DNA from: an uncultured Collinsella sp.
Lineage (GTDB): Bacteria > Actinomycetota > Coriobacteriia > Coriobacteriales > Coriobacteriaceae
Length of the DNA stretch: 15,247 nucleotides
Assembly: GCA_902470095.1 (NCBI GenBank)
Contig: CABRFG010000055.1
Location: 1-15,247, forward strand
Direction: 5' to 3'
Shown: piece by piece, positions 6,458 to 12,893 of the stretch
Layout of the letters: every line of letters begins with the position of its first letter
Position numbering within the stretch: the first letter of the stretch is position 1
Made by a program: the position numbers and the translations under genes
The notes under the pieces: model-generated
Seen by the model: only the letters and a program-made list of their open reading frames with translations
Databases searched by the model: none
Told to the model about the DNA's origin: nothing

Positions 6458-7549
6458 ATGGATACCCTCAACGATCTAAATGAGCGCGTCGACGCCTTCG
6501 TCGGCACCAGCTCCTTCGACACGCCTGCGGCGGCAAACGACCAAGCTCCCATCGATGTGCCCGCCGAGGTGCACAAGGACATCGTCGCCTCGGTCGATTT
6601 TTCCGAGGTCGAGCTTGCAGACGAGTTCACCGAGCCCCAAGTAGCCGTCACGCCCAACGGCCTGCTCCCTATGGAGCCCCTGCCCATCGACGGACGCCTG
6701 CGCAAGGCTGCCCTTCGCATGCCCGACGAGATCGAGGAGGCCAGCGGCTTCACGCTCTTTGGCCGACGCATCAAGTCGCTCATTTACACCACCGATGTCG
6801 CGGTTATCCGCAACTCCAACGCCGACGCCGTCTTTGCGGTCTACCCTTTCACGCCGCAGCCCGCCATTACGCAAGCGCTGCTGACCGTCGCCGAGTGCCC
6901 GGTCTTTGTAGGCGTGGGTGGCGGAACTACGACCGGTAAGCGCTCCGTGCAGATGGCAGCCGTCTCCGAGATGCAGGGCGCGGCGGGCTGCGTGGTCAAC
7001 TCCCCCGCTACTGCCGAGATGGTCGAGCACATCACCAACATCGCCGACATCCCCGTCATCGCCACGGTCGTTCGCTGCGACGACGATGCCCACGCCAAGG
7101 TGCGCGCTGGAGCCAAGATTCTCAACATCGCCGCCGGCAAGAACACGCCCCAGGTCCTACGCGAGCTGCGCGAGCACTATCCCAACCTGCCGCTTATCGC
7201 GCCGGGCGGCAAGACGCCCGAGAGCATTCGCGAGACCATCGCCGCCGGCGCCAACGCCATCATCTGGACACCGCCTTCGGCCCAGCAGCTACAGACCGAC
7301 ATGATGCAGCGTTATCGCAAGATGAAGGAAGACGCCACACCTGTCATCTCGCGCGACGACGTGCCCATTATCGACCAGGTCGCCGCCGCCGAGGTCAGCC
7401 AAGTCGAGAACATGAATCCCGATGTGCCGATTCCCGACGAAGTCATCGAGCGCGTCGCTTCGATCCACGAGCGCGTCGAGGAGCATCGCGCCAACCGCGG
7501 CCTCAAGCCGTCACTGCACGGCTTTTTCTTCCGCGGAAAGAAACGCTAG
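6458..7549 (+). CDS. Conserved TIM-barrel-like protein of unknown function
   Basis: A 363-residue soluble protein. Residues 1-100 are acidic and probably flexible. Residues about 107-285 alternate strands and helices like a phosphate-binding TIM barrel. FVGVGGGTTTGKRS (150-163), VVNSPATAEMV (179-189), DIPVIATVV, AGAKILNIAAG and APGGKTPESIRETIAAGANAIIW (248-270) recall the barrel ends of KDPG-aldolase and ThiE-like enzymes, where GG...TPE...AAGA binds phosphate. The C-terminal 75 residues are again charged and end in FFFRGKKR. I do not recognise a specific enzyme and assign no reaction; relatives may carry only a generic label such as hydrolase. There is no ribosome binding site before the ATG, but a TAGAAT lies 9 nt upstream. 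The gene stands alone, ending at a terminator. Confidence 0.9.
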   Translation: MDTLNDLNERVDAFVGTSSFDTPAAANDQAPIDVPAEVHKDIVASVDFSEVELADEFTEPQVAVTPNGLLPMEPLPIDGRLRKAALRMPDEIEEASGFTLFGRRIKSLIYTTDVAVIRNSNADAVFAVYPFTPQPAITQALLTVAECPVFVGVGGGTTTGKRSVQMAAVSEMQGAAGCVVNSPATAEMVEHITNIADIPVIATVVRCDDDAHAKVRAGAKILNIAAGKNTPQVLRELREHYPNLPLIAPGGKTPESIRETIAAGANAIIWTPPSAQQLQTDMMQRYRKMKEDATPVISRDDVPIIDQVAAAEVSQVENMNPDVPIPDEVIERVASIHERVEEHRANRGLKPSLHGFFFRGKKR

Positions 7550-7560
7550 CAAAACATCTT

Positions 7561-7598
7561 GGCCCGCCCCACAAACGTGAGGCGGGCCGTTTTCGTTT
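7561..7598 (+). terminator. Intrinsic terminator after the TIM-barrel gene
   Basis: An 8-bp GC-only stem (arms 7561-7568 and 7581-7588) is extended by CAC/GTG after one mismatch, closing on a 4-nt loop. The T-rich GTTTTCGTTT follows. It begins 11 nt after the stop codon. It probably also limits read-through from degV on the other strand, where a short TTTT lies a few bases further on. Confidence 0.85.
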
Positions 7599-7629
7599 GA
7601 GCAATCATGCAGCGACGTGATGGGGCAAA

Positions 7630-8520
7630 TTAATCCACGCGCTTGTCGCCCATAAAGAAGAGCGCCACCGTACCAGGTCCGGTATGCGAGCCAATCAGAG
7701 TACCGATGTCATTGATCTCAATCTTGCCTTTAAGCTGCGGAACCTGTTCCTCAATCAGCGCCGCGACCGCCTCGGCATCCTCGCGGCACGCCGACTGCGA
7801 CATGATGCACTTACCCGAATAATCTGCACCGTCCTGTACGTGTGCCATCATGGTCTTAGCCATCTCGGAAATCGCTCGCTTCTTAGTGCGAATCTTCTCA
7901 CGTGGCGACAGCTTACCTTCGCAATCGACCGTCATAAGCGGGCAAATCTTGAGCGCCGTGCCGATGATCGCGCTCGCGGCCGAAATGCGACCGCCGCGCA
8001 GGTAGCTCGACAGATCGGTCGAGAAGAACCAGTGGTGCAGGTTGAGTTTATGCTCCTCGATCCAAGCGGCCGTCTCGTCGAGTGAAGCCCCGCTATCGCG
8101 CACGTCGGCGGCATATTCCAGCAACAGACCAAAGCCCGAAGACGCCCCCAGCGAATCGATGACGCGTACCTTGCCGCCCTGGGGATAGCGATCCGCAAGC
8201 ATCTGCGCCGCGACGCAGGCCGATCCATACGTGCCCGAAATACCCGACGACAACGTCAGGTGCAGCACGTCTTTACCCTCGGCAACAAACGGCTCCCAAA
8301 ACTCCTCGTACTCGCCCACGCCCACCTGAGACGTCTTGGGCATGGCGCCCGCGGCAATCTGGGCAAAAAACTCGTCCGGCGTAATCGACTGATACAGATC
8401 GTCCGTATAGACAACATCGTCGATCTCGTAATGAAAATACGCGACGGGAATATTGCGCGATTCAAAGAACTCACGGGTTCGGTCGGCGGCGGATTCACAG
8501 GTCAGGACAAAATCACTCAT
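7630..8520 (-). CDS. DegV-family lipid-binding protein (FakB-like)
   Basis: DegV proteins bind a fatty acid and, in characterised bacteria, present it to the kinase FakA for phosphorylation. The 296 residues contain the family signatures PKTSQ (61-65), LTLSSGISGTY (88-98), STDLSSYLRGGRIS (167-180) and the C-terminal GSHTGPGTVALFF (277-289). An upstream in-frame ATG at 8538 would add six residues, but AAGGAG lies between the two and sits 6 nt before the ATG at 8520, so 8520 is the start. No fakA-type kinase gene is in the window. It is convergent with the TIM-barrel gene and divergent from fbp. The family call is firm; the ligand is unknown. Confidence 0.94.
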   Translation of the reverse strand: MSDFVLTCESAADRTREFFESRNIPVAYFHYEIDDVVYTDDLYQSITPDEFFAQIAAGAMPKTSQVGVGEYEEFWEPFVAEGKDVLHLTLSSGISGTYGSACVAAQMLADRYPQGGKVRVIDSLGASSGFGLLLEYAADVRDSGASLDETAAWIEEHKLNLHHWFFSTDLSSYLRGGRISAASAIIGTALKICPLMTVDCEGKLSPREKIRTKKRAISEMAKTMMAHVQDGADYSGKCIMSQSACREDAEAVAALIEEQVPQLKGKIEINDIGTLIGSHTGPGTVALFFMGDKRVD

Positions 8521-8548
8521 ATGAGGCTCCTTACTCATTGCTGCGCAA

Positions 8549-8557
8549 ATTATCGCA
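8549..8557 (-). promoter_or_regulatory. Extended -10 promoter element for degV
   Basis: On the minus strand TGC-GATAAT forms an extended -10, 28 nt from the degV start. This leaves room for a transcription start near 8542 and a short leader containing the AAGGAG. The 11-mer TGTGCGATAAT is identical to the one before the MetRS-like gene. No -35 is evident. Confidence 0.45.
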
Positions 8558-8582
8558 CAGTGAGCCTACATGCGGTACATAT

Positions 8583-8619
8583 GTCCACTATTTACCAAAT
8601 CGAACCAAAAATAGTGAAC
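8583..8619. repeat. Inverted repeat upstream of degV/fbp, operator candidate
   Basis: Arms 8583-8593 and 8609-8619 are reverse complements at 10 of 11 positions (core CACTATTT / AAATAGTG exact) with a 15-nt spacer. It lies behind the degV -10 element and about 220 nt upstream of fbp. It could be a regulator site or a weak hairpin. Confidence 0.4.
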
Positions 8620-8784
8620 ATCTTTACCACCATCGTCTCCACCGGCCCCACGCAAAAATATCTGAGAAAACACCCTCTGTCGTCTCCACTCAACCGCCAT
8701 ATCTACCTCAACTAAATCGATTTACCAAACCGTTCATCCGACAATTCAGCCGCTGGCGCAAAATCGAAACAAAAGCGGCGCATA

Positions 8785-8821
8785 CTGGTAAACGTTTGAC
8801 GCTGTTTATCAGTTTTACCAG
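8785..8821. promoter_or_regulatory. Operator-like palindromes just upstream of fbp
   Basis: CTGGTAAA (8785-8792) and TTTACCAG (8814-8821) are exact inverted repeats, 20-36 nt before the fbp ribosome binding region and start. The left arm also overlaps GGTAAACGTTTGAC (8787-8800), whose perfect core AAACGTTT has the central-CG shape of LacI/CcpA-family operators. TTGACG (8796-8801) overlaps it and could be a -35, though no clear -10 follows. A sugar-responsive repressor of gluconeogenic fbp is plausible but inferred. Confidence 0.4.
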
Positions 8822-8840
8822 CCCCATCGGAAGGTGTTTC

Positions 8841-10757
8841 ATGGTCGCATTCGATCGCAACCCGCAAGACTTCAAGTATCTGCGCCTGCTTTCGAGACAG
8901 TTCCCCACCGAACAATCCGCGTTTACCGAGATCATCAATCTCTCGGCCATCCTCAACCTGCCCAAAGGCACCGAGCATTTTATGAGCGACGTGCATGGCG
9001 AGTACGAAGCCTTTATGCACATCCTCAACAACTGCTCGGGCGTCGTGCGCGAGCATGTCGACGAGATTTTTGGCGACACGCTCACCTTTGACGAAAAGGG
9101 CGAGCTGTGCACGCTCATCTACTACCCGCACGAGAAGATCGAGCTGGTCCGCAGCCAGCGCGAGGACTCGCCCACCTGGTACAAGACGATGCTTGACCAG
9201 CTCATCATGGTCGCTCGTTCGCTTTCAAGCCGCTACACGCGCTCCAAGGTGCGTAAGGCCATACCGCGCGATTACGCCTATATCATCGACGAGTTGTTGC
9301 ACACGCACCCGGACGAGAACAACTATCGCGTGCGCTATCACGAGCGCATCGTGGAGTCCATCCTGGAGACCGCCAGCGCCGACGACTTTATCGAGTCACT
9401 CGCCTCGCTCATCAAGCGCTTGGCCGTCGACCACCTGCACCTGGTGGGCGATATCTTCGACCGCGGCGGCGGCGCTGCCAAGATTATGGACCGCCTGCTC
9501 ACCTACCATTCGCTCGACATCCAGTGGGGCAACCACGACCTGCTATGGATGGGCGCTGCGGCCGGTGAGCCCGCCTGCATCGCCACGGTGCTGCGCAACA
9601 ACCTGCGTTACGACAATTACGAGATCCTCGAGAACGACTACGGCATCTCGCTGCGTGAGCTTGTCGCCTTTGCCGATGCCACCTACACCGCCGGTGAGTC
9701 CATCACCCCGCTGATCAAGGCCATCAATGTGCTGCTCTTTAAGCTCGAGGGCCAGATTATCCAGCGCCACCCCGAGTTCGATATGACCGACCGTCTGTTA
9801 CTCGACAAGATCGAGCACGACACCGGCACGGTCACGCTCGCCGACGGCAGCGTATGGCCGCTCACGACCAACGACTTCCCCACCGTCGATCCGGCGGACC
9901 CCTATACGCTCACGTCTCAGGAGCAGCACATCATCGACAAGCTCGTGTCCGAGTTTGTCACCGCCGATCACCTGCATCGCCATATCGATTTCCTCTATTC
10001 CCACGGCTCGATGTACAAGGTCGCCAACGGCAACCTGCTCTTCCACGGCTGCGTTCCGCTCAACGAAGACGGCACCTTTAGCAGCATGAACTGCCTGGGC
10101 ACCTGGCACGCCGGCCGCGATTATCTCGATTTTTGCGACCACATCGCCCGCCGCGCGTGGCGCGTGGGCGACCGCGATGCCCTCGACTGGATGTGGTACC
10201 TGTGGATTGGCTTCAATTCACCCGCCAGCGGACGCCTGGTGCGTACCTTTGAGCGCGCCTATATCGCCGATAAGAGCACCTGGGTCGAGCCGATGGACCC
10301 GTACTTTACGCTTACCAAGTCGCCCTCGGTCTGCGACGACATCATGCGCGAGTTTGGCGTCGCGCCCATGGCATGTTCGCCGACCGGCCACATCATCAAC
10401 GGCCACACGCCCGTTAAAACCACCAAGGGCGAGCAGCCCATCCGCGCCAACGGCAAGCTGCTGGTCATCGATGGCGGCTTCTGCCGCGCTTACCATCCCA
10501 AGACGGGTATCGCCGGCTATACGCTCATCTCGAGCTCGCGCGGCTGCCGCCTCAAGTCGCACCGGGCCTTTACGACGGTTGCCGAGGCACTCACGCGCAA
10601 CGTGGACATCGAGAGCGAGACCAACCGTTTTGACCAAGCGGACCGTCGCCGCATGGTGAGCGACACCGATACTGGCGCCAAAATTCGCAGCCAGATCCAG
10701 GACCTGCGCCAGCTGCTCGATGCATATAGAAACGGTGCTATCGAAGAGCGCGTCTAG
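8841..10757 (+). CDS. fbp: Fructose-1,6-bisphosphatase, class III
   Basis: Hydrolyses fructose 1,6-bisphosphate to fructose 6-phosphate, the committed step of gluconeogenesis, in the cytoplasm. The 638 residues fit the class III (Bacillus Fbp-like) enzymes of about 640-670 residues, which belong to the calcineurin-like metallophosphoesterases. Metal-site motifs are MSDVHGEYEAF (48-58), LVGDIFDRGG (201-210), WGNHD (229-233) and INGHTPVK (519-526). The N-terminus VAFDRNPQDFKYLRLLSRQFP is typical. The start at 8841 has GGAAGG 6 nt upstream. The frame is open for 101 codons further upstream, but that part is not family-like. Repressor-like palindromes precede the gene. gtrA-type genes follow on the same strand with no terminator in between. 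Confidence 0.96.
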   Translation: MVAFDRNPQDFKYLRLLSRQFPTEQSAFTEIINLSAILNLPKGTEHFMSDVHGEYEAFMHILNNCSGVVREHVDEIFGDTLTFDEKGELCTLIYYPHEKIELVRSQREDSPTWYKTMLDQLIMVARSLSSRYTRSKVRKAIPRDYAYIIDELLHTHPDENNYRVRYHERIVESILETASADDFIESLASLIKRLAVDHLHLVGDIFDRGGGAAKIMDRLLTYHSLDIQWGNHDLLWMGAAAGEPACIATVLRNNLRYDNYEILENDYGISLRELVAFADATYTAGESITPLIKAINVLLFKLEGQIIQRHPEFDMTDRLLLDKIEHDTGTVTLADGSVWPLTTNDFPTVDPADPYTLTSQEQHIIDKLVSEFVTADHLHRHIDFLYSHGSMYKVANGNLLFHGCVPLNEDGTFSSMNCLGTWHAGRDYLDFCDHIARRAWRVGDRDALDWMWYLWIGFNSPASGRLVRTFERAYIADKSTWVEPMDPYFTLTKSPSVCDDIMREFGVAPMACSPTGHIINGHTPVKTTKGEQPIRANGKLLVIDGGFCRAYHPKTGIAGYTLISSSRGCRLKSHRAFTTVAEALTRNVDIESETNRFDQADRRRMVSDTDTGAKIRSQIQDLRQLLDAYRNGAIEERV

Positions 10758-10835
10758 CCCCACCCGCGGGGATTGGCTAAACTTGCTGAGTTTGTCATCC
10801 CCATGGCGTCCCCGCGCCACCCTAAGGCAGGTACC

Positions 10836-11231
10836 ATGCAAAAGCTCCTTGCGCAGATCATGAAATTTGGCGTCGTCGGTGTCATTGCCACGGTTATCGA
10901 CTTTGGCATTATGAATCTGCTCCACTACGGTCTGGGCCTCAACATCCTAATCGCCAACACCAGCGGCTTTATCATCTCACTCATCTTTAACTACCTCGCA
11001 AGCATGAAGTACGTGTTTGCGCACAAGGAAGGCATGAGCCGCCGCCGCGAGTTCATCATCTTTGTCGTGCTGTCCGTGATCGGTTTGGTGCTCAACGACG
11101 GCATCGTGCTGGCGCTCAACGCCGGCCTGGGACTCGAGGCCAATATCGCCAAGATCTGCGCCACCGCGCTTGTCATGGTCTACAACTTTGTGACCCGAAA
11201 AATCTTCCTGGAGGGCGACGAGACAAAATAG
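10836..11231 (+). CDS. GtrA-family membrane protein, copy 1
   Basis: A 131-residue protein with four hydrophobic segments near 8-30, 35-56, 73-95 and 103-120, the GtrA pattern. Family members are thought to move lipid-linked sugars or take part in cell-wall polysaccharide synthesis. FGVVGVIATVIDFG near the N-terminus and FNYLASMKYVF (51-61) before a charged loop are characteristic. The ATG at 10836 is preferred because family similarity begins there; an AAGG lies 8 nt upstream. A TTG 63 nt earlier would add an unlikely 21-residue leader. It lies 78 nt after fbp, and the 219-nt gap to the second copy holds two palindromes. It shares long identical stretches with copy 2. The function in this organism is unknown. 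Confidence 0.9.
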   Translation: MQKLLAQIMKFGVVGVIATVIDFGIMNLLHYGLGLNILIANTSGFIISLIFNYLASMKYVFAHKEGMSRRREFIIFVVLSVIGLVLNDGIVLALNAGLGLEANIAKICATALVMVYNFVTRKIFLEGDETK

Positions 11232-11253
11232 CTCGAAACCCCTGCAGCATTAC

Positions 11254-11301
11254 GGCGCCCACGGACGACGCGCACTCAGCGCAGTATCGTCCGTGGGTGT
11301 C
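11254..11301. repeat. Long GC-rich palindrome after gtrA copy 1
   Basis: An 11-bp perfect stem (arms 11258-11268 and 11287-11297) extends to 15 pairs with two G-T wobbles. The 18-nt loop contains a second GCGC/GCGC stem. It sits 22 nt after the stop of the first GtrA gene. T-runs after it are short, so it may be an inefficient terminator or a processing hairpin. Confidence 0.6.
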
Positions 11302-11314
11302 GCTCGTTTACGGG

Positions 11315-11353
11315 CAAATTTTCAACGTTTGCGGATTAGCTCTTGAAAATTTG
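11315..11353. repeat. AT-rich 11-bp inverted repeat upstream of gtrA copy 2
   Basis: CAAATTTTCAA (11315-11325) and TTGAAAATTTG (11343-11353) are exact reverse complements with a 17-nt spacer, about 100 nt before the second GtrA start. Its size and AT content suit a transcription-factor site. A possible promoter follows: TTGGCA (11371-11376), 18-nt spacer, TGTAAA (11395-11400), which is weak. Confidence 0.45.
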
Positions 11354-11450
11354 GCGAGTTCATATAGTTCTTGGCAAAGACCTTACGTTTCCCTTGTAAA
11401 AGCTCTAAAGTATCCTCTGCTCGATTCATCAACGCATTGGATGTGATTAC

Positions 11451-11858
11451 GTGCGCAAGGCGCTGGCACAACCTCATACCAAGCAGTTCCTCAAGTTTGC
11501 TGTCGTGGGTCTTATCTCCTTTGGCATCGACTGGGGCATGCTCATTGCGCTCGTCGAGCTGTTCCACCTCGACTTTTTGATGAGCACCACGGTTTCGTTT
11601 ATCACGTCCGTCGTGGTCAACTACTGGCTCAGCATGAAGTACGTGTTCGACCACCGCGAAGGCATGAGCCGCAAGCGCGAGTTCACGATCTTCACCATCC
11701 TGTCGGTGATCGGCCTGGGCCTCAACGACCTGTACATGTTTGTGGGCGTCACGTTTTTGAGCATCGGCTACCAGGCCATGAAGGCCATCGCCACGTTCCT
11801 CGTCACCTGGTACAACTACTTCAGCCGCCGCTTCTTCCTCGAGGGCGCACGGTCGTAG
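11451..11858 (+). CDS. GtrA-family membrane protein, copy 2
   Basis: A 135-residue four-helix GtrA protein. FLKFAVVGLISFGIDWGML (13-31), VVNYWLSMKYVF (55-66), the charged loop DHREGMSRKREF and LSVIGLGLND (84-93) parallel copy 1 closely. The GTG start is supported by GGATGTGAT just upstream, one mismatch from the perfect anti-SD complement, at suitable spacing. There is no in-frame ATG nearby. It ends at a strong terminator 26 nt on. Copies 1 and 2 presumably arose by duplication and may form a heteromer or serve two substrates; both ideas are inference. Confidence 0.92.
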   Translation: MRKALAQPHTKQFLKFAVVGLISFGIDWGMLIALVELFHLDFLMSTTVSFITSVVVNYWLSMKYVFDHREGMSRKREFTIFTILSVIGLGLNDLYMFVGVTFLSIGYQAMKAIATFLVTWYNYFSRRFFLEGARS

Positions 11859-11884
11859 TCGATTCACTATTTGCTTGAATGTAT

Positions 11885-11918
11885 AACCGGTTGGAATTCC
11901 CGTTCCAACCGGTTTTTT
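11885..11918 (+). terminator. Strong intrinsic terminator after gtrA copy 2
   Basis: A perfect 12-bp stem (arms 11885-11896 and 11903-11914) with a 6-nt loop leads straight into six consecutive Ts (11913-11918), two of them inside the stem. It ends the plus-strand fbp/gtrA region. Confidence 0.9.
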
Positions 11919-11959
11919 GTTTGCCGAGAGACCCGGTGACCCAGTCCCATTCGCATGAA

Positions 11960-11997
11960 AAACGGGCGGTCCGGATGTTGGTCCGAACCGCCCGTTT
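11960..11997 (-). terminator. Intrinsic terminator of the surface-protein operon
   Basis: Arms 11960-11975 and 11982-11997 pair over 16 positions with one mismatch and a 6-nt loop. On the minus strand the hairpin runs into five Ts (plus-strand A run 11958-11962). It lies 20 nt after the stop of the small DUF4430 protein. Confidence 0.88.
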
Positions 11998-12017
11998 GAT
12001 GCGATATGTCGAGGCCC

Positions 12018-12893
12018 CTAGCCTGTCACGTAATGCCAGACCACGTTGTCGCCGTTTGAGAGAACGTAGTTGCTGCAGGCTGTCATGGGCGTTGTGCCGT
12101 TGACGGAATAACACCAGCCGCTACCGCTTCCATAGTTTTCATCCTTCTCGGCCAGGCCACCGATGGCGGCAACATAAGTGCCAAACGACGAGCCACGCGC
12201 ATTTATAGAAATACCCAGCGCGCAGAGAGCGTCGTAGGCAGTTGCTCCCTCATTAAAGGTGTAGGTACCACCAGCGGACACAGGATTGCCCACAGCGCTC
12301 GAAGTAACCGAGACAGTCACGGTAACGTAGCTAGACTCCTGAGAGACGCTCTGGTTGCCCGAGGGGGCATTACTGTTATCAGGAACGGCAGAAGGCCCAC
12401 CGGACGTTGCCGAATTCTGAGAAGCCGACTGACTGTTGTCAGTCTTTTTATTTCCTGCTCCTTTTTCGCCGGACTTCTTGCTATCCGAGTTCTTGTCCGA
12501 TTCCTTGTCCGAAGACTCGGGATCTTTCTTGGAGTCAGATTTGTCAGAACCCCTAGACCCGTCATTCGTATCATCAGAAGATTTGGAATCCTTGGACCCG
12601 GCCTTGCCCGAAGCGACAGTCGAGCCGGACCCATTGCCATCCTTGGCGACGATGCTCTCCCCCGCCACGGTCTGGACGATCCAATCAATGGACCAAGCAC
12701 CGCTCTCGGAGGGATGAACAAAGCCCAGAGAGACCACGATCAGAACGACGCATGCGGCAGTCAGAACGCCAAGGAGCGCCTTCCGTCGAGGAGCGGACGC
12801 CGCCGAAGCGGCGCCCTTTTGCTTTGGATCATCGAGCTGGATAAACGAGGAGTCGGGCTGTTGCCCGTTGGTCTCCTTGGGCTTATCGGGCAT
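12018..12893 (-). CDS. Membrane-anchored DUF4430-domain surface protein
   Basis: A 291-residue protein in three parts. The cytoplasmic N-terminus (1-38) ends in PRRK. A single membrane helix (39-59) follows, which is too deep for a normal cleaved signal and so is probably a signal anchor. An extracellular Ser/Asp/Lys-rich linker (about 84-185) leads to a C-terminal DUF4430 domain (about 188-290). The domain shows GGTYTFNEGATAYDAL, FGTYVAAIGGLAEKD, SGSGWCYSVNG (256-266) and the final NYVLSNGDNVVWHYV. DUF4430 resembles the C-terminal cobalamin-contacting domain of transcobalamin-type proteins, but the ligand here is not known. ATG at 12893 is chosen: AAGGGTGA lies just upstream and inside the preceding gene. 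A GTG three codons earlier would overlap that site. The 11-nt overlap with the upstream gene implies translational coupling. Confidence 0.88.
   Translation of the reverse strand: MPDKPKETNGQQPDSSFIQLDDPKQKGAASAASAPRRKALLGVLTAACVVLIVVSLGFVHPSESGAWSIDWIVQTVAGESIVAKDGNGSGSTVASGKAGSKDSKSSDDTNDGSRGSDKSDSKKDPESSDKESDKNSDSKKSGEKGAGNKKTDNSQSASQNSATSGGPSAVPDNSNAPSGNQSVSQESSYVTVTVSVTSSAVGNPVSAGGTYTFNEGATAYDALCALGISINARGSSFGTYVAAIGGLAEKDENYGSGSGWCYSVNGTTPMTACSNYVLSNGDNVVWHYVTG

Larger units (their letters stand above)
8521..8840. other. 320-nt non-coding divergent region between degV and fbp
   Basis: This gap is AT-richer than its surroundings. It is formally open in the fbp frame, but the translation looks like random sequence and the family's N-terminus begins at 8841. 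It holds the degV promoter candidate near 8549-8557 and an inverted repeat at 8583-8619. TTTACC occurs at 8591, 8623, 8721 and 8814, and its reverse complement GGTAAA at 8787. A LacI-type palindrome lies at 8787-8800. I see no small gene in it. Confidence 0.7.

Noticed and set aside
6920..6943. Walker A look-alike (GGTTTGKR) in the TIM-barrel protein
   Set aside because: The residue after GK is Arg, not Ser or Thr; no Walker B is apparent, and the surrounding pattern is that of a TIM barrel, where a glycine-rich loop can bind phosphate.
8538..8840. 101-codon N-terminal extension of fbp
   Set aside because: The frame is open by chance. The composition is non-coding-like, and family similarity and a ribosome binding site both begin at 8841.
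10758..10802. Alternative hairpins before gtrA copy 1 (CCCC 10758-10761, GGGGAT 10768-10773, ATCCCC 10797-10802)
   Set aside because: Mutually exclusive pairing of GGGG with either side is possible, but the stems are only 4-6 bp and no attenuator features follow.
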